DNA of 64,000 bases from DATFCK01 sp045809745 (GTDB lineage Bacteria; Verrucomicrobiota; Verrucomicrobiia; Chthoniobacterales; UBA10450). The notes beneath the pieces are model-generated. The model saw only the letters and a program-made list of their open reading frames with translations. It did not search any database and was not told where the DNA came from. The stretch spans positions 16,045 through 80,044 of the forward strand of contig JBJMXE010000122.1 of assembly GCA_045809745.1 (NCBI GenBank), written 5' to 3'. Made by a program: the position numbers and the translations under genes. The first letter of the stretch is position 1, and the number at the start of each line of letters is the position of its first letter. Below, piece by piece: positions 43,126-51,691 of this stretch.

Positions 43126-43809
43126 CTAGGCGCCGGTCGTCGCTGCTGGGTTCGAGCGATGTGCAGGAAGGTTGGTGGTAAGTTCGGGAAACCGACCTGT
43201 GATGATCCTCCAGATATCTTGTTCGATCTCTTGCGCGGCTCGGTTGCCATCTACCAGCACAATCCGGTTCGACTCTCTCGCGGCCAACTCGCGATACGCT
43301 GCACGAACCGCCTGATAGAATTCGTCAGGCTCCTGTTCCATTCGGTCGGCGCGCCGGGGTTTCTGCATGCGCAATCGCGCGGTCTCAGCATTCACATCAA
43401 TCACGATGGTGAGTTGGGGAACGCAATCGCCGACGGCGAATGCGTTGAGCTGGGCTACCGCGGCGGCGGCCAGCTTGCGTCCAACCCCCTGGTAAACCGT
43501 TGTCGAATCAAAAAACCGATCGGAGATAACAGTGATGCCCTTGGTCAATGCGGGTTTGATGATTTGCCGCGCTAATTGACTGCGGCTGGCTTCAAATAAC
43601 AGCAGCTCCGTCTCCGGTAACATTCCCTGCCCTTCCGGTGCAAATTGCAATAGCTCGCGGATCGATTCTCCAATCGGCGTTCCCCCTGGTTCACGGGTTA
43701 GCAAAAATTGCACGCCTAACGATTCCAACCGCGCAGCAAGCCGGCGAACTTGCGTCGATTTCCCACAACCTTCGCTTCCTTCGAAAGTGATAAATCGGCC
43801 GTTCGCCAT
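43126..43809 (-). CDS. tmk: Thymidylate kinase
   Basis: Tmk phosphorylates dTMP to dTDP. The 227-aa protein has the P-loop FITFEGSEGCGKSTQVRRLA, the substrate motif LTREPGGTPIGESIRE, DRFFDSTTVYQGVGRKLA and the lid region RRADRMEQEPDEFYQ. All are canonical. It is slightly longer than usual because of a polar C-terminal tail. It precedes holB by 20 bases and follows the EVE-domain gene by 78 bases, all on the minus strand. Confidence 0.96.
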   Translation of the reverse strand: MANGRFITFEGSEGCGKSTQVRRLAARLESLGVQFLLTREPGGTPIGESIRELLQFAPEGQGMLPETELLLFEASRSQLARQIIKPALTKGITVISDRFFDSTTVYQGVGRKLAAAAVAQLNAFAVGDCVPQLTIVIDVNAETARLRMQKPRRADRMEQEPDEFYQAVRAAYRELAARESNRIVLVDGNRAAQEIEQDIWRIITGRFPELTTNLPAHRSNPAATTGA

Positions 43810-43887
43810 GCGGCTTTGATCTTCAGGTAACCCCGCCGCAATGTCGAATCGGGAATGCCACGCGGTTCGTAATGCAGGTGGGTGGCG

Positions 43888-44298
43888 TCAGCCACCCGCC
43901 ATCTCCACAATCTTCTTGAACTCGGCATTACCGATGGGGAGCACGGAAAGGCGAGACTGCCGAATTAGCGGAAGATTTTGGAGCGATTGGGTACGCTTTA
44001 TTTCGGTGAGCGTCACCGGATTACGAAGGAGGCGAACCGGCACCAGGTCTACTGCGCTCCAATCGCCGTCGTTGGCGCTCGAGTCCGGGTAAGCCTCACG
44101 TTTCACTTTCGCGATTCCGACAACTGCCTTCTGCTCGCCGCTATGATAGAACAGCACTTCATCATCTTTGGCCATTTTGCGGAGGTTGTTCCGAGCGGTG
44201 TAGTTGCGCACACCTGTCCAGCTCGTGCCGCGATCCCTCACGAAATCGTCCCAGGAGTAGTCACCAGGTTCCTGCTTCACGAGCCAGTAATTCTTCAT
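43888..44298 (-). CDS. EVE domain (PUA-like) protein
   Basis: A 136-aa cytosolic protein with the EVE pattern: KNYWLVKQEPGDYSWDDFVR at the start, WTGVRNYTARNNLRKMAKDD with the aromatic/Asn residues of the putative base-binding pocket, EVLFYHSGEQKAVVGIAKV and a conserved C-terminal LSVLPIGNAEFKKIVEMAG. EVE domains are related to PUA and YTH folds and are proposed to bind modified bases in RNA or DNA. The ATG at 44298 is chosen because the KNYWLVKQEP start is the family N-terminus. It may be in one operon with tmk and holB. Confidence 0.92.
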   Translation of the reverse strand: MKNYWLVKQEPGDYSWDDFVRDRGTSWTGVRNYTARNNLRKMAKDDEVLFYHSGEQKAVVGIAKVKREAYPDSSANDGDWSAVDLVPVRLLRNPVTLTEIKRTQSLQNLPLIRQSRLSVLPIGNAEFKKIVEMAGG

Positions 44299-44476
44299 TT
44301 GCCCAAGGTAACGGCAAGGCGCAGCATTCGCATCTTTTTGGGTGTTACCGGCGGGTTCGAGTCGCAATTCCTCGCGAGAGTTGGCGTACCCAACCCCCGC
44401 TGGTTTGTGCTTTGAAGCCTGAGGCTGTGGGCTTAATGTTGGCTCGCTTGGCCTGTCCGTTTTGGAATCAGTGGCT

Positions 44477-45295
44477 ATGACTTCGGTTGCGGCGACGCAA
44501 TTTCTTCCAGTAGCAGCGACTTCGACGATGACAGCTCAGTCGTTGATTGTTTCGCTGCATGATGTCGCTCCCGCGACGTGGGAAGCGAGCAAACGCATCG
44601 TGGAAGACCTTCGCGGCCGCGGAATCCGAATCACATCGTTATTGGTGGTGCCGGATTACCATCACAACGGGGAGAGCATGGAAAATCGTTCCTTCGTGGC
44701 ATGGTTGCGGGATCTGGAAACAGCAGGCCATGAGGTGGTGATTCACGGTTATTTTCATCTCCGCCCGAGCGCCAGAAGCGAATCGCTTACCGATCAGTTC
44801 GTCACCCGAGTTTACACACAAAACGAAGGGGAATTTTACGACCTGCCCTACGACGAAGCGCGCCGGCGAATCACGCGGGCTCGTGAACAATTCGAACAAG
44901 CCGGATTGAAACCGCACGGATTCATCGCGCCGGCGTGGCTGCTCGGAACTGAAGCTGAACGAGCGGCTTGCGACGCTGGCATGGAATACACAACACGTCT
45001 TCGTTCGGTGCGCGATCTGCGCTCCGGCGACACGTTCGCCGCTCGATCTCTCGTTTATAGTGTGCGCAATCAGTGGCGCCGCGCGGCAAGTCTGGGCTGG
45101 AACACGCTTCTGGCGCAGCTGGTCCGAGGGCAATCGCTGGTTCGTCTCAGCATTCATCCGGTTGACTATCAGCATCGGTCGATCTGGAGACAGATCAGAG
45201 AATTAGCCGAACGGATGTCAGAGGAACGGGCGCCAACTACTTACCGTGACTGGATGACAGAGCGGAGGATCAGAAGAGGCCCGGCCAATGAGTAA
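44477..45295 (+). CDS. DUF2334 polysaccharide deacetylase-like protein
   Basis: A 272-aa protein of the DUF2334 group within the NodB-like deacetylase superfamily. Metal-binding and catalytic motifs are IVSLHDVAPATWEASKRIVE, EVVIHGYFHLR, GFIAPAWLLGTEAERAA and LVRLSIHPVDYQHRS. The Asp of HDVAP and the HGYFH His should bind metal. There is no clear signal peptide, so it may act in the cytosol. ATG 44477 is used; a second ATG lies in STMTAQSL. It overlaps the PHP-glycosyltransferase gene by 8 bases, and so the two are probably one module, perhaps modifying a glycan precursor. Confidence 0.85.
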   Translation: MTSVAATQFLPVAATSTMTAQSLIVSLHDVAPATWEASKRIVEDLRGRGIRITSLLVVPDYHHNGESMENRSFVAWLRDLETAGHEVVIHGYFHLRPSARSESLTDQFVTRVYTQNEGEFYDLPYDEARRRITRAREQFEQAGLKPHGFIAPAWLLGTEAERAACDAGMEYTTRLRSVRDLRSGDTFAARSLVYSVRNQWRRAASLGWNTLLAQLVRGQSLVRLSIHPVDYQHRSIWRQIRELAERMSEERAPTTYRDWMTERRIRRGPANE

Positions 45296-47690
45296 GTGCG
45301 ACCTGCACGTTCATTCGCGGTATAGCTCCCGGTCGGAAGAGTGGCTGTTTCGGAGGTTTGATTTTCCGGACAGCTGTTCCGAACCCGGCTGGCTGCACGC
45401 GCGGCTGTTGGATGGGGGGATGGACTTTGTCACGATCACCGACCACGACACGATCGAAGGGTGCCTCGAGATTGCCGATCTACCTCAAACTTTTCTTAGT
45501 GAGCAGGTTACGACGTATTTTCCGCAAGACCCGTGCAAGATTCACCTGTTGGTCTGGGACATCACCGAGGCCCAGCACACTGAGATCGTCGCTGTGCGAG
45601 AAAACATTTTCGATCTCCAATCTTACCTCGCCCAAAACAACATCGCTCATGCTGTCGCCCACCCGCTTTATAGCATCAACGGCCTGCTCCAAGCCTCGCA
45701 TCTCGAGCGGCTTATTCTTCTGTTCAAGACATTCGAGAGCATCAATGGCCTCCGCGATGCATTGCTCAGTGATCTCACCCAAACACTGCTCGCCACCTTA
45801 ACACCGGCAAAGATCGAGGAGTTCTCCACCCGTCACAATCTCGCTCCGACTCACCCTGAAGCCTGGCAAAAGATCCTCGTCGGCGGTTCCGACGATCATG
45901 GTGGCAAGTTCCTGGCCTCCGCCTACACCGAAACACCAAACGCGGGCACAGTTGAGGAGTTTCTCGGCCACATCAAAAACGGATCCTGCAAGCCTTGTGG
46001 ACACGGCGGAACCCCCCTGGCGCTGTCGCACGGCTTTTACAATACTGTTTCAAGCTTCGTCCTTGATCGATTCCACGAGAAGCTCGGGCCGAGCGCGGCT
46101 TTGTTGGAAAAAATGTTCTCGCGGTTCATGGAAGGCCGTGATCCGACTGAGTTCACCCTGGCGGAGAAAGCCACGTTCATTACGCAGGGTGTCTTATCGG
46201 GCAAAATCTTTGAGTTGGCCAAGCCCGCGAATGTGTCCTTGTGGAATCAGCTCTCCAAATATTTCGCGCAACCAGAGGTCAAGGCGCAGCTGAACGAAGA
46301 ACTGGCGGCCGGCACCGAACCGGAACGCAGAACCTTTCTCATGGCAAACCTGGTGGCCGAACAGGTGGCATTTCGGCTCTTCAAAAAATTCGTCCAACAA
46401 ATCAGCACCGGGAATCTGGTGGAAAGCATGCAGGCGCTGAGCGCAATCGCGCCGATCATCGTGATCCTGACGCCGTACATCTACGGATTTCACAGTCAGG
46501 CGCCGTCCCGGAATTGGTTGCGACAGGTTTTTCAGGATCTGACCGGAACGATTCCGCCGGCACTGCAAAATCAAAAGCGCGCCTGGTTTACCGACACCCT
46601 GGAGGACGTTAACGGCGTCGCCACGACGATCCGTAAGATGGCGGCGGAAGGAGCAGCTGCCGGCAAAACGCTCACTGTGGTTACGTCGCGGAGCGAACTT
46701 CAAATCGATGACATACCGATAAAGAACTTCCGCCCGATCGGCGAATTCGAGCTGCCCGAGTACGAACTCCAGAAGCTTAGTTTTCCGCCGATTCTCCAAA
46801 TGCTGGATTACATTCAGTGCGAGCAGTTCACTGAGATCATCATCAGCACCCCGGGCCCGATTGGCCTAACGGCTTTACTTGCGGCCAAGATGCTCAACCT
46901 GAAGACCAGCGGCATTTATCACACCGATTTCCCACAATACGTGCGGATCCTGACCGAAGACAGTTTCCTGGAGAGCATCGCGTGGAAGTTCATGCACTGG
47001 TTCTATGGCCAGCTCGACACGGTATTTGTAAATTCAGAGGAGTACCGCCAAAGCTGGGTCAATCGTGGACTGGATCCGGCCAAGCTAAAGATTTTGCCGC
47101 GAGGGCTGGACTTGGAGTTATTTCATCCGACAAAGCGCGATCCGGATTTTTGGGCAAAGTTTGGCTCTCGGAATGGAAACGTGCGGCTGCTCTATGTGGG
47201 CCGCATTTCGAAAGAGAAAAACCTCGATGTGCTGGCAAATGCCTATCGCCGACTGCGTGACGAGGGATTACCGATCGAGCTATTGTTGGTGGGTCACGGA
47301 CCGTATTCGGAGGCATTGGCGGAAGCTCTGCCAGACGCAATTTTCACCGGCTATCTGCGGGGCAAGGATTTGGCCGCGGCTTACGCCTCAGCAGATGTGT
47401 TTGCGTTTCCAAGTACCACCGACACATTCGGCAACGTGATTATTGAAGCGCAAGCCTCAGGTGTGCCTGTAGTTGTGTCCGATGCGGGCGGGCCGAAAGA
47501 ATTAGTTATCAATGAGCAGAACGGGATGGTCACGAAATCGCTGGACGTCTCCGACTTCACGAGAGCGCTGCGCCATCTGGTCACGAATGCGGAGCAGCGA
47601 CGACAAATGGGAGTCCGCGCCCGGCAAAGCGTAGTGAATCGGACATGGCCCGATGCCTTCCAAAAGTTCTGGCAAATCACGGAAACATGA
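45288..47690 (+). CDS. PHP phosphoesterase - glycosyltransferase 4 fusion
   Basis: An 800-aa protein of two enzyme halves. The first, from the N-terminus, is a PHP-type metal phosphoesterase: KCDLHVHSRYSSR, FVTITDHDTIEG, IAHAVAHPLYSING and VGGSDDHGGKFLAS are its four metal-binding motifs. A helical middle section follows. The second half, from about residue 440, is a GT-B glycosyltransferase family 4 domain with RLLYVGRISKEKNLDVL, LLVGHGPYSEALAEALPD and ADVFAFPSTTDTFGNVIIEA QASGVPVVVSDAGG. The fusion and the coupled DUF2334 gene suggest synthesis and trimming of one glycoconjugate. The substrate of the PHP part is unknown. AAGAGG precedes the ATG. Confidence 0.9.
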   Translation: MSKCDLHVHSRYSSRSEEWLFRRFDFPDSCSEPGWLHARLLDGGMDFVTITDHDTIEGCLEIADLPQTFLSEQVTTYFPQDPCKIHLLVWDITEAQHTEIVAVRENIFDLQSYLAQNNIAHAVAHPLYSINGLLQASHLERLILLFKTFESINGLRDALLSDLTQTLLATLTPAKIEEFSTRHNLAPTHPEAWQKILVGGSDDHGGKFLASAYTETPNAGTVEEFLGHIKNGSCKPCGHGGTPLALSHGFYNTVSSFVLDRFHEKLGPSAALLEKMFSRFMEGRDPTEFTLAEKATFITQGVLSGKIFELAKPANVSLWNQLSKYFAQPEVKAQLNEELAAGTEPERRTFLMANLVAEQVAFRLFKKFVQQISTGNLVESMQALSAIAPIIVILTPYIYGFHSQAPSRNWLRQVFQDLTGTIPPALQNQKRAWFTDTLEDVNGVATTIRKMAAEGAAAGKTLTVVTSRSELQIDDIPIKNFRPIGEFELPEYELQKLSFPPILQMLDYIQCEQFTEIIISTPGPIGLTALLAAKMLNLKTSGIYHTDFPQYVRILTEDSFLESIAWKFMHWFYGQLDTVFVNSEEYRQSWVNRGLDPAKLKILPRGLDLELFHPTKRDPDFWAKFGSRNGNVRLLYVGRISKEKNLDVLANAYRRLRDEGLPIELLLVGHGPYSEALAEALPDAIFTGYLRGKDLAAAYASADVFAFPSTTDTFGNVIIEAQASGVPVVVSDAGGPKELVINEQNGMVTKSLDVSDFTRALRHLVTNAEQRRQMGVRARQSVVNRTWPDAFQKFWQITET

Positions 47691-47746
47691 AAGTGACGCG
47701 TATGGCCAATGCCGTTAGGGCAGGAAGTCGGCCGGTGTGCCCCTAA

Positions 47747-48715
47747 TCAAAGGGGCGGCAGTGGCGGCGGCGGGGCGGCCTCTGCTGCAGTGGGTTCTGC
47801 GATGACGGGGGTCGTCGCGATTCGGGGCAAGGTCGCCCACACGTCGTAGTCCGGTCCGAACTGGCGCAAAAACAATAACGTAAAGGCTGCCAGACACACG
47901 TACAGCGGCAACAAAATGACGGTCCCAACGTACGGGATTGCGACGATGCAGCAGGTTAGGCAAATGGCTACGCATGCGGTGATCACAAATCCGATTCCGA
48001 TGGCGATCCAGAACAAACAATAGACCGTGATCTCGCCGGGATAACTATTAACGAGGGACAGGGCTGCTCGAAATCCTTCGGCCGCGAGGCAGCGCCGGCG
48101 ATACATGATGGGCAGCATCAGGTTCCTGATCAAAACCCACGCCATCGCCAGCACGAAGATGACCGCCGCCCAGCCGATAACCGTCGATAGCGCGATCGGT
48201 CCGAGGTGATGAAGCGTGCGCTGGCCACGGACCATCAAAAAAATGAACGGTACCGCCAGTGTGCCGGCGATCACCAGGAAGACGAGCGTCACGATCAGCG
48301 AGAATAGGAAGAAGCTGTTGCCGATTTTCCGAAACTCCCGCCACGGTTCAGCAATCGCTGCCCGGTTACGGACGATGCAATCGATAAACATGAAAGCGCC
48401 CCGCGCGCGCAACCAGGTGAACACTAGCGCGAGAATCAGGAACAAGACGACGAGGACAACGATGGATGTAACGATCACCCAGGAAGCGGTGTGATGGAGC
48501 GTATCGCGAAAGCCATCAAACGCCCGAATGTGCCGGAAATCCCCCTGATTGTATCGGAAGTTGAAATTGGTACCGCCCAGGTGTGCCAGCCAGGCGGCGA
48601 ATCCGATGACCAGCCACTTCTTGAGGTCGAAAGGACGAAACAAGATTTGTTTCGTCATTTCGATTGCTTCGTTGAACGGCCTTACAACCTGAACATCTGG
48701 ACTACTGCCATTCAC
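47747..48715 (-). CDS. Polytopic membrane protein (DUF7544-like)
   Basis: A 322-aa inner-membrane protein with about six hydrophobic segments (SWVIVTSIVVLVVLFLILA and SFFLFSLIVTLVFLVIAGTL among them) and a Pro-rich tail (APPPPLPPL). The N-terminus has the pattern VRPFNEAIEMTKQILFRPFD LKKWLVIGF, seen in bacterial membrane proteins of unknown function. It starts at GTG 48715, with the first ATG further in. It is convergent with the glycosyltransferase gene. No function can be assigned. Confidence 0.75.
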   Translation of the reverse strand: MNGSSPDVQVVRPFNEAIEMTKQILFRPFDLKKWLVIGFAAWLAHLGGTNFNFRYNQGDFRHIRAFDGFRDTLHHTASWVIVTSIVVLVVLFLILALVFTWLRARGAFMFIDCIVRNRAAIAEPWREFRKIGNSFFLFSLIVTLVFLVIAGTLAVPFIFLMVRGQRTLHHLGPIALSTVIGWAAVIFVLAMAWVLIRNLMLPIMYRRRCLAAEGFRAALSLVNSYPGEITVYCLFWIAIGIGFVITACVAICLTCCIVAIPYVGTVILLPLYVCLAAFTLLFLRQFGPDYDVWATLPRIATTPVIAEPTAAEAAPPPPLPPL

Positions 48716-48988
48716 GCACCGATTTCACATGGTTTGCGATAGATAGGCAAGCACCGCTGTAGTTGCGCCCAAGGTGGAACGCGATCTCCGAACGCGTTGG
48801 TAAAACAAACCGCAGCGAAGCTGCGACATTTTGAGCGCAGGCGCTGATGATTTAACAACGCGCTCGGGGATCGCGTTCCACCCAAGCATCCCTCAGCCGT
48901 TGTAGGGCGTCTGTGTCAAACGCCGGTCTGATAAAATGCCGTGGTCACAAAGACCCCTTACGATCAGCACTGTACAACCGACCTGCCG
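48716..48988. repeat. Intergenic region with paired family E repeats
   Basis: A forward block GGTGGAACGCGATCTCCGAA CGCGTTGG (48773-48801) faces its inverse TTAACAACGCGCTCGGGGAT CGCGTTCCACCC (48851-48882), with about 50 bases between them. No gene is supported. The copy at 2622-2653 matches the second block. Confidence 0.75.
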
Positions 48989-49654
48989 TCACACTGCCGG
49001 GCCAGTGCCGAAATATCGGTCCCCCGCGTCACCCAGTCCGGGCACAATAAATCCGAAATCATTCAATTCCGGATCAATCGCGGCCGTAATAATCTCGACG
49101 GCAGGATGAGCTGACTGCACCTGTTTAATGCCAGGCGCGCAAGCAACGATACACACGAACTGAATCTTCTCGGCTCCATGTTCCTTTAGCAGCGACAAGG
49201 CTGCGACAGCGCTGTTGCCAGTCGCGAGCATAGGATCGATCAGAACCACATGTGCCGCACTCAAGCCCGGCGGTAACCGCGAGAAGTACGTTACCGGCCG
49301 CAGCATCTCTTCTTCACGATAAATCCCGATGTGCCCCACGGCGGCGTCGGGCAAAAGCCCCAGCATACCGTCCAGCATCCCCAATCCCGCGCGCAGAATG
49401 GGCACGAGCACTACCGCCCGGGCCGGCACGCGCACGGAGCATTTCCGCAGTGGCGTTTCGATCTCGGTCGCTTTCGTTTCCCAACCCCGCGCTGCTTCCA
49501 TCAGCAAAACCATCGAAAGTTCGCGCATTGCGGAGCGAAACAGAAGGCGCGGAGTCCCTTTCGCCCGCAACAACCCGAGTTTCGACGCCACCAACGGATG
49601 GTCGACCTCGATCACAGTCTGTTTGTTTTGTGAGATCCGGTCGAGCGAAGCCAT
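48989..49654 (-). CDS. upp: Uracil phosphoribosyltransferase
   Basis: Upp converts uracil and PRPP to UMP in pyrimidine salvage. The 221-aa protein has QTVIEVDHPLVASKLGLLR at the start, VPILRAGLGMLDGMLGLLPD, and the PRPP loop VVLIDPMLATGNSAVAALSL, and ends DFGFIVPGLGDAGDRYFGT, all typical of bacterial Upp. The ATG at 49654 gives the family start; a longer frame to 49690 adds 12 residues. It is divergent from treZ, about 110 bases apart, so the two promoters share that gap. Confidence 0.95.
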   Translation of the reverse strand: MASLDRISQNKQTVIEVDHPLVASKLGLLRAKGTPRLLFRSAMRELSMVLLMEAARGWETKATEIETPLRKCSVRVPARAVVLVPILRAGLGMLDGMLGLLPDAAVGHIGIYREEEMLRPVTYFSRLPPGLSAAHVVLIDPMLATGNSAVAALSLLKEHGAEKIQFVCIVACAPGIKQVQSAHPAVEIITAAIDPELNDFGFIVPGLGDAGDRYFGTGPAV

Positions 49655-49763
49655 ATTCGAATGAGGAGAAGGTCTTCTCCGTCGAAACATTTAACCGCCG
49701 ATACTCGCGCACGAAAAGGCAAATCGCGGTTGCAGAAAACCAGCATCTATAGGAGGCAACTAC

Positions 49764-51674
49764 GTGGCAGTAACGACTAAGCGTCGATATCCGGTCGGCG
49801 CGGAATACAACGGCGACCAGGAGACCAGTTTCAGGGTCTGGGCGCCCAAGGCCAGCAAGCTCGAGGTAGCTCTTTACTCTAGTGATTCTCAGTCCTCGCC
49901 GAACTTTCGCGAACTGGACGCCGAAGACGACGGATATTTTAGCGGCTTGCTGGAAGCCACCGTGGGCACTCGTTACCGATTCCGTTTGAACGGCAAAGGG
50001 GATTTGTACCCCGATCCGGCCTCGCGATTCCAGCCGGAAGGACCGCACGGGCCGTCAATGATCGTCGATCCCGCGCAGTTTCAATGGAGCGATCGGCACT
50101 GGCGCGGTCGGGACCTGAAGGGCCAGGTCATGTACGAACTTCATATTGGCACTTTTACGGGAGAAGGTACGTGGCGGGCAGCGGCGGAGAAGCTGCCGAT
50201 GCTGGCTGAAGACGGCATCACGGTGTTGGAAATGATGCCGGTTTGCGATTTCTCAGGCCGATTCGGTTGGGGTTATGACGGCGTGAACTTGTTTGCGCCC
50301 ACCCGGCTATATGGAGAACCAGATGATCTCAGATTTTTCGTGGATCGAGCACATGCCTTGAATCTCGCCGTGATTCTGGACGTGGTTTACAACCACTTTG
50401 GCCCCGATGGGAATTACCTGGGCTGCTTTTCCGATTATTACGTCAATCGCGAACGCGCTAACGATTGGGGCGATTCAGTCAACTTCGACGGCCCTCACTC
50501 CGATCCGGTCCGCGAGTTTTTCATCAGCAACGCGCTCTATTGGATTGAGGAATTTCACTTCGACGGTTATCGATTCGACGCAACCCAATCCATTCACGAC
50601 GATTCCGAAGATTACGTTGTGGGCGCGATTCAACGCGCCGTTCGAGCAGCCGCTCCGGAACGCAATCTCATACTCGTGGCCGAAAATGAACCGCAGGAGA
50701 CCAAACTCGTTAGGCCGCGTGAGGAAGGCGGAGACGATCTCAATGGTTTATGGAACGACGACTGGCACCATAGCGCCATCGTCGCCTTGACCGGTCGGAA
50801 CGAAGCGTATTACACCGACTACAAAGGAAGTCCGCAGGAGTTCATCTCCGCCGCCAAATACGGTTACCTTTACCAGGGACAACCTTACCGTTGGCAAAAG
50901 GCTCCCCGCGGCTATCCTGCCTTTGGAATCGCGCCGGAAACGTTCATCTGTTTCCTGGAAAACCACGATCAAATCTCAAACTCCGGATTCGGTAAACGAA
51001 TCCGAGCGCAAACCTCTCCCGATCATTACCGGGCGATGACAACACTGCTGCTGCTTGGTCCATCGACTCCGCTCTTATTCCAGGGACAGGAGTTCGGCGC
51101 CACCACTCCTTTCAGCTACTTCAGCGAAGCAGGCGACGAGAAATTGCGACGCTCAATAGAAAAGGGCCGAATGGAGTTCCTGCGCCAGTTTCCGTCCGCC
51201 GCGGGCGCCGAAGCCCAGCGCCATCTGCCGTCGGCGATCTCCGAAAAGACGTTCGAATCTTCGAAGCTCGATTGGTCCGAACGCGAGCGGAACACCGACT
51301 TACATCAACTGCATCGCGATTTAATTCGGCTGCGTCGCGAAGATCCGCGCCTGAGTCTGCAAATTCCCGGTGGCGTTGATGGATCGGTCCTGGGAAGTGA
51401 CTGCTTCGCACTTCGTTTTTTCAGCGATCGCAATGATGACCGGGTATTAATCGTCAATCTCGGGTGTCGGATAGAGATGGAACCTTGCTCCGAACCGCTG
51501 CTCGCACCGCCGCTGGGCTATAAATGGGAATTATTGTGGTCCAGCGAACGGCCGATCTATGGCGGTCCCGGGGTAGTCGAATTCGACCCGGACCAGCAGT
51601 GGTTAGTCCCCGCTGGGTCGGCTTATGTCCTGCGGCCGGTCAAACGAACTGAGCCACGGCCGAAGCCTGAATAG
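49764..51674 (+). CDS. treZ: Malto-oligosyltrehalose trehalohydrolase TreZ
   Basis: TreZ releases trehalose from maltooligosyl-trehalose. The 636-aa GH13 enzyme has an N-terminal E-set (TSFRVWAPKASKLEVALYSS), a TIM barrel with YELHIGTFTGEGTWRAAAEK, the conserved DVVYNHFGPDGNYLG, the nucleophile Asp in HFDGYRFDATQSIHD, the acid Glu in LVAENEPQE and the third carboxylate in FICFLENHDQISN. GTG at 49764 has AGGAGG seven bases upstream. It is followed after 17 bases by an amylo-1,6-glucosidase gene. TreY, the partner enzyme that makes maltooligosyl-trehalose, is not in the window. Confidence 0.93.
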   Translation: MAVTTKRRYPVGAEYNGDQETSFRVWAPKASKLEVALYSSDSQSSPNFRELDAEDDGYFSGLLEATVGTRYRFRLNGKGDLYPDPASRFQPEGPHGPSMIVDPAQFQWSDRHWRGRDLKGQVMYELHIGTFTGEGTWRAAAEKLPMLAEDGITVLEMMPVCDFSGRFGWGYDGVNLFAPTRLYGEPDDLRFFVDRAHALNLAVILDVVYNHFGPDGNYLGCFSDYYVNRERANDWGDSVNFDGPHSDPVREFFISNALYWIEEFHFDGYRFDATQSIHDDSEDYVVGAIQRAVRAAAPERNLILVAENEPQETKLVRPREEGGDDLNGLWNDDWHHSAIVALTGRNEAYYTDYKGSPQEFISAAKYGYLYQGQPYRWQKAPRGYPAFGIAPETFICFLENHDQISNSGFGKRIRAQTSPDHYRAMTTLLLLGPSTPLLFQGQEFGATTPFSYFSEAGDEKLRRSIEKGRMEFLRQFPSAAGAEAQRHLPSAISEKTFESSKLDWSERERNTDLHQLHRDLIRLRREDPRLSLQIPGGVDGSVLGSDCFALRFFSDRNDDRVLIVNLGCRIEMEPCSEPLLAPPLGYKWELLWSSERPIYGGPGVVEFDPDQQWLVPAGSAYVLRPVKRTEPRPKPE

Positions 51675-51691
51675 CGGTTAGGCAGTCATTG

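Noticed and set aside
43099..43575. Plus-strand open frame opposite tmk
   Set aside because: Shadow of thymidylate kinase; no domain and no start signal.
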